Shown here: in pieces, positions 25,025 to 34,603 of the stretch | Numbering within the stretch: position 1 is the stretch's first letter | How the letters are laid out: each line of letters starts with the position of its first letter | Source of the DNA: Aquimarina agarivorans | GTDB lineage: Bacteria > Bacteroidota > Bacteroidia > Flavobacteriales > Flavobacteriaceae | NCBI RefSeq assembly: GCF_000218485.1 | Contig: NZ_AFPB01000174.1 | Span: 147,930 to 211,929, forward strand | Length of the DNA stretch: 64,000 nt | Direction: 5' to 3' | The notes under the pieces: model-generated | Seen by the model: the letters and a program-made list of their open reading frames with translations, nothing else | Database searches by the model: none | What the model was told of the DNA's origin: nothing | Program-made: the position numbers and the translations under genes

Positions 25025-26220
25025 TTTTTTTATTTATAAATAACTAAATTATAGGCCTGGGGGACATGATGCTAACAGCATATTTTACAATTAATTGTTT
25101 GTTTTGGAAACATTAATGGTTGTTTAATTTATGTTAACTTTAATCAAACCAATGTTACCTTCTAAAGGCTCCATACGCCTATTATTTAGCTCAGTTAAAC
25201 CAGTTTTGAGGAATGAAATGTAAGCTTGAATTTTTTGGCTAGATTTTTATGCAGCCATACCAGATCTGATGTTAGATTATTTCAATAAAAATTAGGTATT
25301 TTTTGTTTGAACAATAAAGAAAGCATAAGTGTAACTTTAGCTATGGTGGTGTTTTATTTTGAAGTGTCAAGTGAAAGAGAAGCATTTTGAATGGAAATTT
25401 GACTTCAGAAACGGTATTAGTTACCGTAGAAATAGATTTTATGGGGCGTAAATGGGTGTTTTAACAATTATTATTGCCCCATTAGTTAGACTAATCAAGT
25501 AAAAGTTGTTTAATTTTTGGAATGTAAATAAATTTAAAAGGGGTTTTATGATTAAATTCTTGTCTCTTTTAGCAATTATTAACATAAATAAATCATAAAC
25601 TTTTATCATTCAGATGGTTATTTTTGATTGTATTGTTAATTAGATATCGATTTCAATAAGTTAGTTTCAGTATATTTTAAGTGAAAATGATAATTTCAAA
25701 AAATTGATTTTCAGCTACTTGAATGTAGGGTTTTTCTTCATGTTTTTCTTTTGATGGTTTCTTAAATTTTTCAAAATCGAAGAAATAGATTTATTGATCT
25801 AAAAAATATGTTTTTGTTTTTGATAAGCTCTAGCTAGATTTATTAGGAAAAATAGAATAAATGAGTAATAAGTTGGTACTTAATATAAGTAAAACTATTG
25901 TTTGATTGCGGATGTTGTTGTAGGAGGTTAAACTTTTATGCAAGTTTTGAATATAAATTACCCAACTAAAAATTGAGGATGGATTGTTTAAGTTTTAAGT
26001 AGGAAAGTAAATAGTTGATTTAAGCTGGTTAAGGTGCTGTTTTGTTTTAGGTATCAAGTGAATAAAACATTTTAAACGGATGATTTAATAGGTGTCATAA
26101 TATTATATGCTGTTTAATTGCATCAACTATTAATAACAAATTTAATCAAGAGCTGTAATTTATTTATTAATGCTTTTTAATTATATAAACACACAAAATA
26201 ATTGATAAAAAAAGGTAACT
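25025..26220. other. 1.2-kb AT-rich gap without an evident gene
   Basis: The gap holds the LysR upstream palindrome (25069-25081) and copy 1 of a diverged repeat (25257-25450). I see no protein-like frame in the remainder. The sequence is very AT-rich, with many stop codons in all frames. Confidence 0.5.
25257..25450. repeat. diverged dispersed repeat, copy 1
   Basis: About 190 nt related to 28852-29037 in the same order: AATAAAAATT, AGCATAAGTGTAACTTTAGC versus AACATAAGCGTAACCTTGGC, TTATTTTGAAG, GAAACGGTAT and a final GGG..CGTA. On the minus strand it matches the start of the small frame in copy 2, but stop codons break it early. Probably a decayed coding fragment. Confidence 0.5.
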
Positions 26221-26484
26221 ATGAACAAAATTGAATTCGAAAACTCAATTAAAAATTTGACCCCAAGAGAGAAAAAAATAACAGAACTTATCGTGTTGGG
26301 ATATTCGACAAAACGGATTGCTCAAACATTACATAACAGTACTAGAACTATAGAAACTCACCGACAGAATATAGCAGTTAAATTTGATAAATGTGGACAA
26401 GGAAAATTAGTGCTATTTTTAATTGAGAATAAATCAAAAGTTATTGATTTTTTAAATAATAAAGATCGGTTGCTTATTTCGTGA
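26221..26484 (+). CDS. LuxR/GerE-type helix-turn-helix protein, 87 aa
   Basis: A stand-alone GerE DNA-binding domain: LTPREKKITELIVLGYSTKR then IAQTLHNSTRTIETHRQNI (about 13-51), the canonical four-helix LuxR HTH. There is no receiver or ligand-binding domain. It is followed by a strong terminator at 26548-26590, so it is monocistronic. Its targets are unknown; neighbouring lipoprotein genes are possible. Length is typical of minimal LuxR-HTH proteins. Confidence 0.85.
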   Translation: MNKIEFENSIKNLTPREKKITELIVLGYSTKRIAQTLHNSTRTIETHRQNIAVKFDKCGQGKLVLFLIENKSKVIDFLNNKDRLLIS

Positions 26485-26547
26485 AACGATTACCATTCAG
26501 TGATTTATGTTTTTTTGCTCTTGTAAAAAAACACAGTAGGATATTGG

Positions 26548-26590
26548 AAACAAAAGCATAGTGTTAATGAAACATTATGCTTTTGTTTTG
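26548..26590 (+). terminator. intrinsic terminator after the LuxR-type gene
   Basis: AAACAAAAGCATA (26548-26560) pairs with TATGCTTTTGTTT (26576-26588), 13 bp, followed by T-rich sequence. Confidence 0.7.
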
Positions 26591-26677
26591 TAAGGCAATT
26601 TAAGTGTTTTCACTTACAGTCACTAAACTGAAAAATAACAATTTTACAAGGAATTAATCAATTAAACTATTTGTAAA

Positions 26678-27916
26678 ATGAAAAATTTCAGTACAGTATT
26701 TGTAAGCAGTTTTGTAGCTATTGCACTACTTTCTTGCGAAAGCGAAAAAACAGGTGTAGCGGGCATGGATCTGCCACTTAAAAATGCAACTTCCTTTGAT
26801 ATTTCATCAGGAACTATTGAAAAGCTTAGTGATGACTATAGCTTAAGTCTAAAAACTACTGAAGGGGAGTTGTTTAAGCTTGACGGCCTTAATAAACAAA
26901 TTGAAGCAGGAGTAGCAACAAGTGGACAAAAAATTTTGAGTCAAACTAAAGGCTCATCAAGTTTGGTAATTGAACACGAAACTCCTGAGGGTAAATTATT
27001 CGGTAAATTTATAGTGTCAAAAGGAAATTCTGAAAAATTAGAAATTCCTTTTTTAAACTTTTCGTTAACTGAAAAAAATAAAACACCCAAAGTGATTTTA
27101 CTACCTAAATTAGTTACGGAAACTATTGATTTGGGTAATGGAATCGTACGAGTAATTACTGAAAAGTTTGATTACGATACACAAAGTAGAATTAAAAATT
27201 ACAATAGATCAATTAATCCGCCAACTACTCGGGAGCGTTTGGTGTCTGTCAATCAAGCAGTATCATGGACTGATCAAAATTTAATTGAGCGTATAAATCA
27301 AAGCAGTGTTTTTACGGAGTTTAGTGAAAATTTGATTTTACTACCAGAATATACAAATGATGAACTTTCAAGGTTTGTTTTTAAAAATGCTTTGGATAAC
27401 AGGGTGACTGCTAATGAGGAAATTGTTTACCAACCTAATGGCGACGTAAACTTTAAAAAAAGAACTTCTTTTACTAATAGTGGCAATGTATCATCTATAG
27501 TTATCAATACATTTTTTAAAGATAGCGAATCAAATATTAAAAGAATTGAAGGCAGTAATGTAAATACAGAAACGTTGGAAGAGGGAGCAGTAAGTACAAT
27601 TGTTTCGGTGGATCATGAAGCTAATAATAACTATGCCACTGATTTAATTCAAACTTCGCCAGGCGTAGGTTTGTTTATTGCAAGTGAAGAGTTTTATTCT
27701 GGAGCTAAAAACAGAATAACTCAAAGTGTGGAATTTCCGATACCAACGGGCGATGTGTTAAAAAACAGTATCTTGTCTAATACTAGTTATAATGGACTAA
27801 ATTATCCTAAGAAATCCAATTTATCTACTAGGCTTGTAAATCTTACCAGAAATTTTACCCTAACTACAAATAATTCAGAAAAGGTGTATAAATACACACT
27901 TGCTTTACTTTTTTAA
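26678..27916 (+). CDS. uncharacterised lipoprotein, 412 aa
   Basis: A lipoprotein with signal peptide and lipobox ALLSC (Cys20). The mature part has no motif I recognise. It appears beta-rich with repeated Thr/Asn/Ser-rich strands and no repeats longer than a few residues. It is bounded by a terminator upstream (26548-26590) and a very strong one downstream (27921-27964), so it is a single-gene transcript. Likely exposed at the cell surface or in the periplasm; function unknown. Confidence 0.7.
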   Translation: MKNFSTVFVSSFVAIALLSCESEKTGVAGMDLPLKNATSFDISSGTIEKLSDDYSLSLKTTEGELFKLDGLNKQIEAGVATSGQKILSQTKGSSSLVIEHETPEGKLFGKFIVSKGNSEKLEIPFLNFSLTEKNKTPKVILLPKLVTETIDLGNGIVRVITEKFDYDTQSRIKNYNRSINPPTTRERLVSVNQAVSWTDQNLIERINQSSVFTEFSENLILLPEYTNDELSRFVFKNALDNRVTANEEIVYQPNGDVNFKKRTSFTNSGNVSSIVINTFFKDSESNIKRIEGSNVNTETLEEGAVSTIVSVDHEANNNYATDLIQTSPGVGLFIASEEFYSGAKNRITQSVEFPIPTGDVLKNSILSNTSYNGLNYPKKSNLSTRLVNLTRNFTLTTNNSEKVYKYTLALLF

Positions 27917-27920
27917 AGTA

Positions 27921-27964
27921 ATAAATACACAGGGGGGCTAAAAGCCCCCCCCTGTGTATTTATT
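27921..27964. terminator. strong bidirectional terminator
   Basis: ATAAATACACAGGGGGGCT (27921-27939) pairs with AGCCCCCCCCTGTGTATTTA across AAA, with T-rich tails on both strands. It lies between the convergent lipoprotein and DUF3332 genes. G6 faces C8, so two C are unpaired. Confidence 0.9.
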
Positions 27965-27985
27965 TAAAACTGTCTCAACATCAGC

Positions 27986-28567
27986 TTATTCTAATTCAGC
28001 GTACTGGCAGTAGTTATTTTCAGCTAATTTTTCGCTTAAGTAATGCTTAGTAGCAGCTTTTGACATTCCTTTATGGATTTCAATGGACTCGCCATTTGGT
28101 AAATGTACCATGCGTAATCCTTTTTTAAGCGAAGTTAGTTTTACCTTTTTACCATCAGCCGTAATAGTACTCCAGCTTTTATCTTCGGGAGTATAAATCA
28201 AATCGCTAGTTTCTCCTTTTCTTTTACCATCAACAATAGCTACGTGAAATTTATTTTTAGTTGCAGTAATTTCATACGTATTTCCTCTACTTGTTACAGT
28301 TCGCGTTTCGGAATCTCCTTCATTCATAGCAATAGGGTTATCGCCACCCCAAAACTCAATAGCATTAAAAACAAGTAAATCACCTAAAGTTGCCAGTCCG
28401 TAAACTGGAATTACCCAAAGGGCAATAAAGATAACTTCGTTTCCAAATTGGTTGTCCGTAACATTTTCATTCCACTCTCGTAAGCCGTTAAATGCACTAA
28501 AAGACCCAATACAACTGGTAAATAATGTAGTGGATGCTAATGCTATACAAATTATTGATTTTTTCAT
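27986..28567 (-). CDS. DUF3332 family lipoprotein
   Basis: A 193-residue protein with lipobox TSC (Cys19) and the DUF3332 pattern: SCIGSFSAFNGLREWNENV, then VIPVYGLATLGDLLVFNAIE and FWGGDNPI, with a hydrophobic stretch that would be membrane-embedded (about 44-68). The C-terminal third is beta-rich and hydrophilic. The family is common in Bacteroidetes and uncharacterised; inner-membrane or periplasmic location. Convergent with the preceding lipoprotein across a shared terminator. Confidence 0.9.
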   Translation of the reverse strand: MKKSIICIALASTTLFTSCIGSFSAFNGLREWNENVTDNQFGNEVIFIALWVIPVYGLATLGDLLVFNAIEFWGGDNPIAMNEGDSETRTVTSRGNTYEITATKNKFHVAIVDGKRKGETSDLIYTPEDKSWSTITADGKKVKLTSLKKGLRMVHLPNGESIEIHKGMSKAATKHYLSEKLAENNYCQYAELE

Positions 28568-28851
28568 GATAAATTAATTAATTGATTTATTTGATAAAAA
28601 TATGAATTTTAAAAAGAGGTCACGTCAATTGTACTGATGTAGTTTGTTTTTGTTTTGAATGAGTACAGATTACTTCGCTTATAAACATTGGCGTTTTTTC
28701 GATTTAGAATAATTTGGAAAGCAAATTTTCTTAGGATTTATGAATAAACTAAGTGCTACTGCGATAGACGAGGAGTGCTAAAAATGATGCCTGAAAGCCG
28801 AAAGCTATTTTTCTTTAACCTTTAGCCTTCAACCCAACAATTAATAAGCTA

Positions 28852-29037
28852 ATACGGATGCTGATCCTGAATTACTCAAATAAAAATTGAGATTTTTTTG
28901 TTTTAACTAGAATGAAAACATAAGCGTAACCTTGGCTAAGATGTTGTTTATTTTGAAGATCCAAGCGGAAATTAATCATTTTAATGAGTAATTTAGTACT
29001 GGAAACGGTATAGGTCTGAATTGAAACTAGGGTTCGT
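28852..29037. repeat. diverged dispersed repeat, copy 2, with a short minus-strand frame
   Basis: Partner of 25257-25450. On the minus strand, ATG at 28979 opens 35 codons to 28872 (MINFRLDLQNKQHLSQGYAY, then VFILVKTKKSQFLFE). The pattern F-LR----NK---G---V-I----K---F resembles the N-terminal arm of Bacteroidetes tyrosine recombinases, so both copies may be remnants of integrase 5' ends. The similarity to integrases is weak. Confidence 0.4.
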
Positions 29038-29066
29038 ATATTCAGTGGTATTTCTTAAATTTGAAC

Positions 29067-29591
29067 ATGCCCAAACACACCCCATCAATAGCGTATATTT
29101 TTGAGCGTTTTAATAAAAATTCGCAAATGATTAGTTACATGAGGAGGCAACCGCACCTGTTTCCGGATTTGCTAGCTACGTCATTAGACTTAAATCACAA
29201 ACAAGCATGGCGATGTGCTATGTTGATTGGGCATATGATGAAAAAAAATGATGTCCGATTGCAGGAACATATAAATGCATTTATTGATTGCTTGGGTAAC
29301 GTGAAAAACAATGATGGGCACCAACGCCAGTTACTTATCATTTTAGATCAAATGAAACTGAGCAAAATTCAGGAAGGGAAATTGTTCGATTGTTGTATGA
29401 CAATTTGGGAAGATGTTAAAAAAATACCTTCGACCCGAATAAGAGCTTTTTGGATGCTTTTAAAAATTGCCAAAAATTATCCCGAATTAAAAGTGGAATT
29501 GCTTCATTTTACTACTGAATATTATAACGAAACACTGTCGCCAGGTATTAAAATAAGTTTTTACAGAGCCGTTAAAAAACAATTAAGCTGA
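29067..29591 (+). CDS. HEAT-like helical repeat protein, 174 aa
   Basis: A small alpha-helical protein that resembles a HEAT-type solenoid; amphipathic helices recur about every 35 residues from residue 15 to 170. I recognise no named family. ATG 29067 is preferred over TTG 29061. A perfect -7 element, TAAATTTG, ends four bases before this ATG, so the transcript may be leaderless or nearly so. It follows copy 2 of the diverged repeat. Confidence 0.65.
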   Translation: MPKHTPSIAYIFERFNKNSQMISYMRRQPHLFPDLLATSLDLNHKQAWRCAMLIGHMMKKNDVRLQEHINAFIDCLGNVKNNDGHQRQLLIILDQMKLSKIQEGKLFDCCMTIWEDVKKIPSTRIRAFWMLLKIAKNYPELKVELLHFTTEYYNETLSPGIKISFYRAVKKQLS

Positions 29592-29789
29592 ATACATTTA
29601 ATTAGAATCTGGTTTAATTCTTAAAGGTAAATTCAAGCAGGAAATGGTGTTACAACTTTGTTTTCGAAATTTTTAATATGAAATACTTATTTTAAAACAA
29701 TCGTTTCAGTATATGCTTTTGATAAAGAATTATGTAAAAATAAATTATCGTTGCTTTTTAAATATAGTGAGTAGATAACTCGAAAAAAT

Positions 29790-31895
29790 TCAATAAAAGT
29801 TAAACAGTGTGGTCATTAAAACCATTAATAAAAATAAAGGCCAATAGGAAGCTTTTACAATAAGGTTATCTTTAAAATCGAATAATCTATGTGGAATTCT
29901 TGAAAAAGTAATCAAGTTATAGGTGGCTAAAATGATAATTATGTAAGTGATAAAGTAAAAATATTCCATGTAAATTAAATCGGCAGTTTCAATGTTTTTC
30001 CGAAGATCGATATGCGAAAAAATTAATACAAAGAAAAAAGCAGTCATTCCCTGAACAATAGTACCTCCATCAATACGGCCGTCTTTAGAACGGGGTGTCG
30101 AATATATGAATATAAAAATCATAATAAGTGTAACAAAAATTGGAATGAGGTAGGTCACAAAGGCGGTTATTAAAACTTCGCGGACGTTAATATTAAAATG
30201 CAAAATTGGCGTTTCTTCAAAAACAGTATTATCCTTAAAACCAAAATTAGTGGCGTAGGTATAAAAAGAATAATTAAAATAGGTTTCTAAAATTTTACTC
30301 CCCGGGAGCTTAATTTTTTTACTTACGCCACTTTTTTCCAAAGGATTAGTGTAGGTGTAGCTTTCTAAGTCGGGGACTAGTAGTATATTTTCGGTATTTT
30401 TATTTGGTTGAATTTCCAAATCAATATTTCGTTTATCAAAAGGATAATCGCTGTAATCGAAATTTAAACGGATAGTGGTTCTAAAGTTGTAGCCAATTAG
30501 CAAGTAATTTTTGTGTTGTTTACGGTAGGCTTCCCCAATAAAAGCTGATTCCGCAAACGGAGCAAGCTGAGGAAATTTAAATCCTTTGGGAGTAATTTTT
30601 GCATAATCATTGGGGTGTTTTTGCCATAAAACGCCACTCATATTTACGTTGTAGGAATCGCTAAACTCAAGCTGTTCCACAAAAATACCTGTAGGGATTA
30701 CTATTTTTGATTTTTTTGAAAGCTTTTTGGTTTTAAATTGTTGTGAATTTACAATATTATTTACTGATGTTTTGTCAGTAATAGGAGGACTTTCATTACG
30801 AACATTCACACTGGCTTTTGTATGCTGTAAGTAGCCAACTAAAAAAACATTAGCAAGCAGAATAGTGGCACTAAATAGGCTCAAATACCAAATTTCGGAA
30901 GTTGATAATTGGTCTCTATTATAATAGTTTACAAGTAAAAGTAAGAACAAAATACTGGTTACAATTGATAAATCAATGTACTTTCTTTTAAACAGCTCTT
31001 GATTTTTTAGCAAATCATTTTTAAAAAATTGTACGGCAATTTTCCAGTTGGAAGCGGGAACATTATCATAAAAAAACAGGGCTTTCTGATTTTTTGCTTT
31101 GTCATTATAAATAATATTACCTGTTTTATGGTTCAAAATTTCCTGATAAGCTTTTTTTAGGTCATTGTTTTTTTCTTCATTAATTAAATCATTAATAGTT
31201 TTTAAACCTACAAACTCGTTTATAGGGTGAGCAAGTAGATTTCCTGCTTTTGAAGTAACAAAGCCAAAGCCAGTTTTACCCAAACTTATGGAATGTATCA
31301 TATCCGTGAATCCTTTTAATGAAATGGTCATTGAAACTACGCCACGAAATTGGCCTTTGTTAGGTCCACTTTTGTAATAAAAAGGAATGCTGTAGTCTGA
31401 AACTAGTGTTTGAGCAGCTTGCGCATAATAGGGTTCTATCCAGTGTGCTCCTTTTTTAGCAACATTACTATACCAGCTTGAGGTAGCTAGGGAGGGGTTT
31501 GTATAATCATACAATTCACCAATTTGTAATAGTTTGTGTTGATTTTTATCGTAGTAAGGTGCGTATAACGCTGTTTTTTCAGAAAATGCGTACGCTTCGT
31601 AGGCTACAGTAATCCCTAAAATGTTAGGTAATTCAAAGGAGCGATTTTTAATAAGAGTTTCTAAATCCTCCGAAGAAAATTCTTGACTTTCTAGCAGTTT
31701 TTTTATAGATATACCAGTATGTATTACTTCGGTTAGCGAAGCGTTAATATTTTTTTTTAATTCAGCAGTAGTATTGTTTCCTTTAATTAATAGTAGCTTG
31801 TCTTGATTTTTTGAAAATTTAATAATGTCAAAAACTAAAAAAACTAATAATACAGCGGAAATCAGCGTAATGGCATATAGGATTTTTCGTATCAT
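29790..31895 (-). CDS. Cache-domain protein fused to a pentameric ligand-gated channel-like domain
   Basis: A 701-residue membrane protein with two sensory-looking parts. Helix 1 (6-25) is followed by a periplasmic double-Cache-like domain (about 40-295): WYSNVAKKGAHWIEPYYAQ (141-159) and LGKTGFGFVTSKAGNLLAHP (205-224) are typical Cache motifs. Two helices (about 310-325 and 336-356) return the chain to the periplasm. A second extracytoplasmic domain (about 395-570) includes the Cys-loop-type signature YPFDKRNIDLEI (484-495). Four helices follow (about 574-598, 612-628, 641-664, 683-700), ending in the periplasm as in pentameric ligand-gated ion channels. Topology and order fit a pLGIC with an N-terminal ligand sensor. 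It stands alone on its strand. Channel activity is inferred. Confidence 0.7.
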   Translation of the reverse strand: MIRKILYAITLISAVLLVFLVFDIIKFSKNQDKLLLIKGNNTTAELKKNINASLTEVIHTGISIKKLLESQEFSSEDLETLIKNRSFELPNILGITVAYEAYAFSEKTALYAPYYDKNQHKLLQIGELYDYTNPSLATSSWYSNVAKKGAHWIEPYYAQAAQTLVSDYSIPFYYKSGPNKGQFRGVVSMTISLKGFTDMIHSISLGKTGFGFVTSKAGNLLAHPINEFVGLKTINDLINEEKNNDLKKAYQEILNHKTGNIIYNDKAKNQKALFFYDNVPASNWKIAVQFFKNDLLKNQELFKRKYIDLSIVTSILFLLLLVNYYNRDQLSTSEIWYLSLFSATILLANVFLVGYLQHTKASVNVRNESPPITDKTSVNNIVNSQQFKTKKLSKKSKIVIPTGIFVEQLEFSDSYNVNMSGVLWQKHPNDYAKITPKGFKFPQLAPFAESAFIGEAYRKQHKNYLLIGYNFRTTIRLNFDYSDYPFDKRNIDLEIQPNKNTENILLVPDLESYTYTNPLEKSGVSKKIKLPGSKILETYFNYSFYTYATNFGFKDNTVFEETPILHFNINVREVLITAFVTYLIPIFVTLIMIFIFIYSTPRSKDGRIDGGTIVQGMTAFFFVLIFSHIDLRKNIETADLIYMEYFYFITYIIIILATYNLITFSRIPHRLFDFKDNLIVKASYWPLFLLMVLMTTLFNFY

Positions 31896-32355
31896 TTTAT
31901 CAAATATTGATATGCAAATTTGTTTTTTAAGGTTTATGCATGGCGAATAATAAAAACCAATCCATTGCTAGTCGAAAAAAGACGTTTTTTTTAAAAGCTT
32001 GTAAATTAAAATCTTAAATTCAAATCAGCCATGATTATTCATATTGTATTTTGTCAATAGTTTTGTTAAGTTATAAAAAATATAGGCTTAGTGCTAAAAA
32101 GAATATGATTTAGTGTTATGTTTTCAAAATTAATACTAAGCTGTATAGTAGAGTGTAGAAGCAATTGTTGTTGCCCAAGTCATTCTGCTAGTATTGTTTT
32201 TGATTTTTCCAAGTGCCAAAAACTGATTAAGGTAATTTTGGAGCTGTTCCGCTGAATAAATCTATAAATAGGCTGAAACACATATTCATATTGTATACAT
32301 TTTGCACTTGATATAGTAAGTCCTGTTAGTAAATCGTATGATTTGAATTGAAAAT
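31896..32355. other. intergenic region, no convincing gene
   Basis: AT-rich sequence between the hemL terminator and the channel-like gene. It includes a Cys-rich 45-codon plus-strand frame (32117-32254) with no ribosome-binding or promoter support, and promoter sequence for the minus-strand channel gene probably lies near 31900-31980. Confidence 0.4.
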
Positions 32356-32396
32356 AAAAGAACCCATTAGTTTAACACTAATGGGTTCTTTTTTAT
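32356..32396. terminator. bidirectional terminator of the hemL operon
   Basis: AAAAGAACCCATTAG (32356-32370) pairs with CTAATGGGTTCTTTT (32378-32392) across a 7-nt loop, with T-runs on both strands. It is 75 nt beyond the hemL stop. Confidence 0.85.
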
Positions 32397-32469
32397 AATA
32401 TTGAGTAAAAATAGGCTCTTTTATGTAATGAATCGCATTTTAAAAAGAGGGTCACATAAAAATCTAAAA

Positions 32470-33759
32470 TTACTTTAAAGTAGGTGCTATTTTTTCAACT
32501 GCCGAAATGGTTTCATCTAGGTCACCATAGCTAAGTGCATCGGTGATAAACCAGGATTCAAAAGCACTAGGGGCAATATAAATACCATTTTTTAACATGC
32601 CATGGAAAAATTGTTTAAAAGTATCATTATTTCCTTTTGCCGAAGATGAAAAATCCACCACAGTCTCTGCGCTAAAATGTACTGATATCATGGAGCCAAT
32701 TCGGTTGATCGTATGAGCAACATGATGTTTTGTAAGTGCGCTGGCAATCCCTTTGTGTAAATAAGCAGTTTTTTCAGCTAAGCGGGTAAATACTTCTTTG
32801 TCTTCGTTTAGTTCAGTCAACATAGCAAGTCCAGCAGCCATAGCTAAAGGATTTCCGCTTAAAGTTCCTGCTTGGTAAACAGGCCCCAGTGGGGCTAAAA
32901 ATTCCATGATTTCGTTTCGCGATGCAAAGGCACCTACAGGCAGTCCGCCACCAATTACTTTTCCAAAAGTAACAATGTCGGCATTTACATTTAGTAATTC
33001 CTGAACACCACCAGCAGCTAGCCTAAAGCCAGTCATAACTTCATCAAAAATCAATAAAATTTGATGGGCATCACAAAGACTACGCAGTCCTTCTAAAAAT
33101 CCTTTTGCAGGTGGAATGCATCCCATGTTTCCTGCCACAGGTTCAACAATAATGCAGGCAAGTTCATTTTTGTTGGCATTCACCAATGTTTCCACATTTG
33201 CCAAATTATTATATTCCGCAAGTAGGGTGTCTTTTGCTGTGCCAGCAGTAACGCCTGGGCTATTTGGTGATCCAAAAGTAACGGCACCGCTACCAGCTTG
33301 TATTAAAAAAGAATCGCTATGGCCATGATAGCAACCCGCAAATTTGATAATTTTATCCCTGCCAGTAAAGCCACGCGCTAAACGCACAGCGCTCATACAA
33401 GCTTCAGTCCCTGAGTTTACAAAACGAATTTTATCAATATTTGGCACCATGCTTACTGCCAATTCTGCTATTTTGGTTTCAATTTCGGTAGGCATACCAA
33501 AACTGGTGCCTAATTTGGCTTTGGTAACTACGGCATCAACTACAGGGGGGTGGGCATGGCCTAAAATCATAGGTCCCCAGGAGTTAATGTAATCAATTAG
33601 TCGGTTTCCATCTTCGTCGTACAGGTAAGCGCCTTCGGCTTTTTTAACAAAAATAGGATCGCCTCCAACAGCTTTAAATGCACGTACTGGTGAGTTAACA
33701 CCGCCTGGAATAACTTTTTTTGCTTCATTGAATAAAGCACTACTACGTTGGTATAACAT
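32470..33759 (-). CDS. hemL: glutamate-1-semialdehyde 2,1-aminomutase
   Basis: PLP enzyme converting glutamate-1-semialdehyde to 5-aminolevulinate, the C5 route into tetrapyrroles. The 429 residues match HemL end to end: [20 protein letters not shown] near the start, [31 protein letters not shown], the PLP lysine in [16 protein letters not shown], and [14 protein letters not shown]. It is the last gene of a four-gene minus-strand operon; the glucosaminidase stop lies two bases before its ATG. It supplies heme for proteins such as the di-heme peroxidase. Confidence 0.98.
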   Translation of the reverse strand: MLYQRSSALFNEAKKVIPGGVNSPVRAFKAVGGDPIFVKKAEGAYLYDEDGNRLIDYINSWGPMILGHAHPPVVDAVVTKAKLGTSFGMPTEIETKIAELAVSMVPNIDKIRFVNSGTEACMSAVRLARGFTGRDKIIKFAGCYHGHSDSFLIQAGSGAVTFGSPNSPGVTAGTAKDTLLAEYNNLANVETLVNANKNELACIIVEPVAGNMGCIPPAKGFLEGLRSLCDAHQILLIFDEVMTGFRLAAGGVQELLNVNADIVTFGKVIGGGLPVGAFASRNEIMEFLAPLGPVYQAGTLSGNPLAMAAGLAMLTELNEDKEVFTRLAEKTAYLHKGIASALTKHHVAHTINRIGSMISVHFSAETVVDFSSSAKGNNDTFKQFFHGMLKNGIYIAPSAFESWFITDALSYGDLDETISAVEKIAPTLK

Positions 33760-33760
33760 A

Positions 33761-34603
33761 TTAAAAATCCTTTGGAAGGGGTTTTACATACAAGGTTTGT
33801 CCTTGGTGAATGGTATTGTCTTCAATACCGTTATATTCTTTTAATTCTGCCACCGAAATTTTATGTTTTCGGGCAATGCTGTACAAAGTATCTCCTTTTT
33901 TTACAGTATACTGATCGGATTTACCTAACACTTTTTTAGCGTCTTTTTCGGACTTACCCAATACCTTAGCATCGTAATTGTAAAGTTTGTACCTTTCAAT
34001 TAATCCAATAAGTTTTGCTGGGTATTTGGGATCGGTAGCGTAGCCCGCTTTTTGTAATCCTTTAGCCCAACCTTTGTAGTCATCATTGGCTAGTTTAAAT
34101 AATCCTAAATAGCGTTTACGATTAGTTAAAAACAAGGAGTGATCCTGAAAAGAAAAATCAGCGGTACTGTATTTTCTAAAACATTCCTGAGCGCGATCAT
34201 CATCATGATAAACTTTGGCACCTTTCCAATCGTGACATTTTATGCCAAAATGATTATTGGCTCTACGTGTTAAATCTCCCGTTCCTGCGCCAGATTCCAA
34301 TATCCCTTGTGCTAAGGTAATGCTAGCAGGAATTTTATATTCTAACATCTGTTTCATGGCAATTTCGGAATACAAATTCACATAATTTGTTACTTTATCG
34401 GAATAGGTACCAAATTTAGGTGCTGATTTTTTTGTACTCGCAGGTTGCTTTTTGACCGTCTTAGGAGTATTTGTAGGCTTTTTAGGTGTTGTTTTATAGG
34501 TGGTGTTTGTTTTCTTTTTAGGGGAATAAACTATTTTTTTGCTTTTACAAGAAAATAGTACGGATATTCCTAATAGTAACGAGATGAAAATTTTAAAATT
34601 CAT
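33761..34603 (-). CDS. glucosaminidase-LysM lipoprotein (peptidoglycan hydrolase)
   Basis: A 280-residue lipoprotein with lipobox LFSC (Cys19), a Lys/Thr/Pro-rich linker (about 25-65), a mannosyl-glycoprotein endo-beta-N-acetylglucosaminidase (FlgJ-type) domain (about 80-225) with [16 protein letters not shown] and NNHFGIKC, and one C-terminal LysM ([20 protein letters not shown], about 231-275) for peptidoglycan binding. Likely cleaves N-acetylglucosaminyl bonds during wall growth or division. Its start overlaps the PLP-enzyme gene by 11 nt and its stop abuts hemL, so the operon is translationally coupled. Confidence 0.92.
   Translation of the reverse strand: MNFKIFISLLLGISVLFSCKSKKIVYSPKKKTNTTYKTTPKKPTNTPKTVKKQPASTKKSAPKFGTYSDKVTNYVNLYSEIAMKQMLEYKIPASITLAQGILESGAGTGDLTRRANNHFGIKCHDWKGAKVYHDDDRAQECFRKYSTADFSFQDHSLFLTNRKRYLGLFKLANDDYKGWAKGLQKAGYATDPKYPAKLIGLIERYKLYNYDAKVLGKSEKDAKKVLGKSDQYTVKKGDTLYSIARKHKISVAELKEYNGIEDNTIHQGQTLYVKPLPKDF

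Noticed and set aside
32117..32254. Cys-rich 45-codon frame (MFSKLILSCIVECRSNCCC...) as a second RiPP-like peptide
   Set aside because: No promoter, no biosynthetic genes nearby, and it sits in AT-rich noncoding sequence beyond the hemL terminator.
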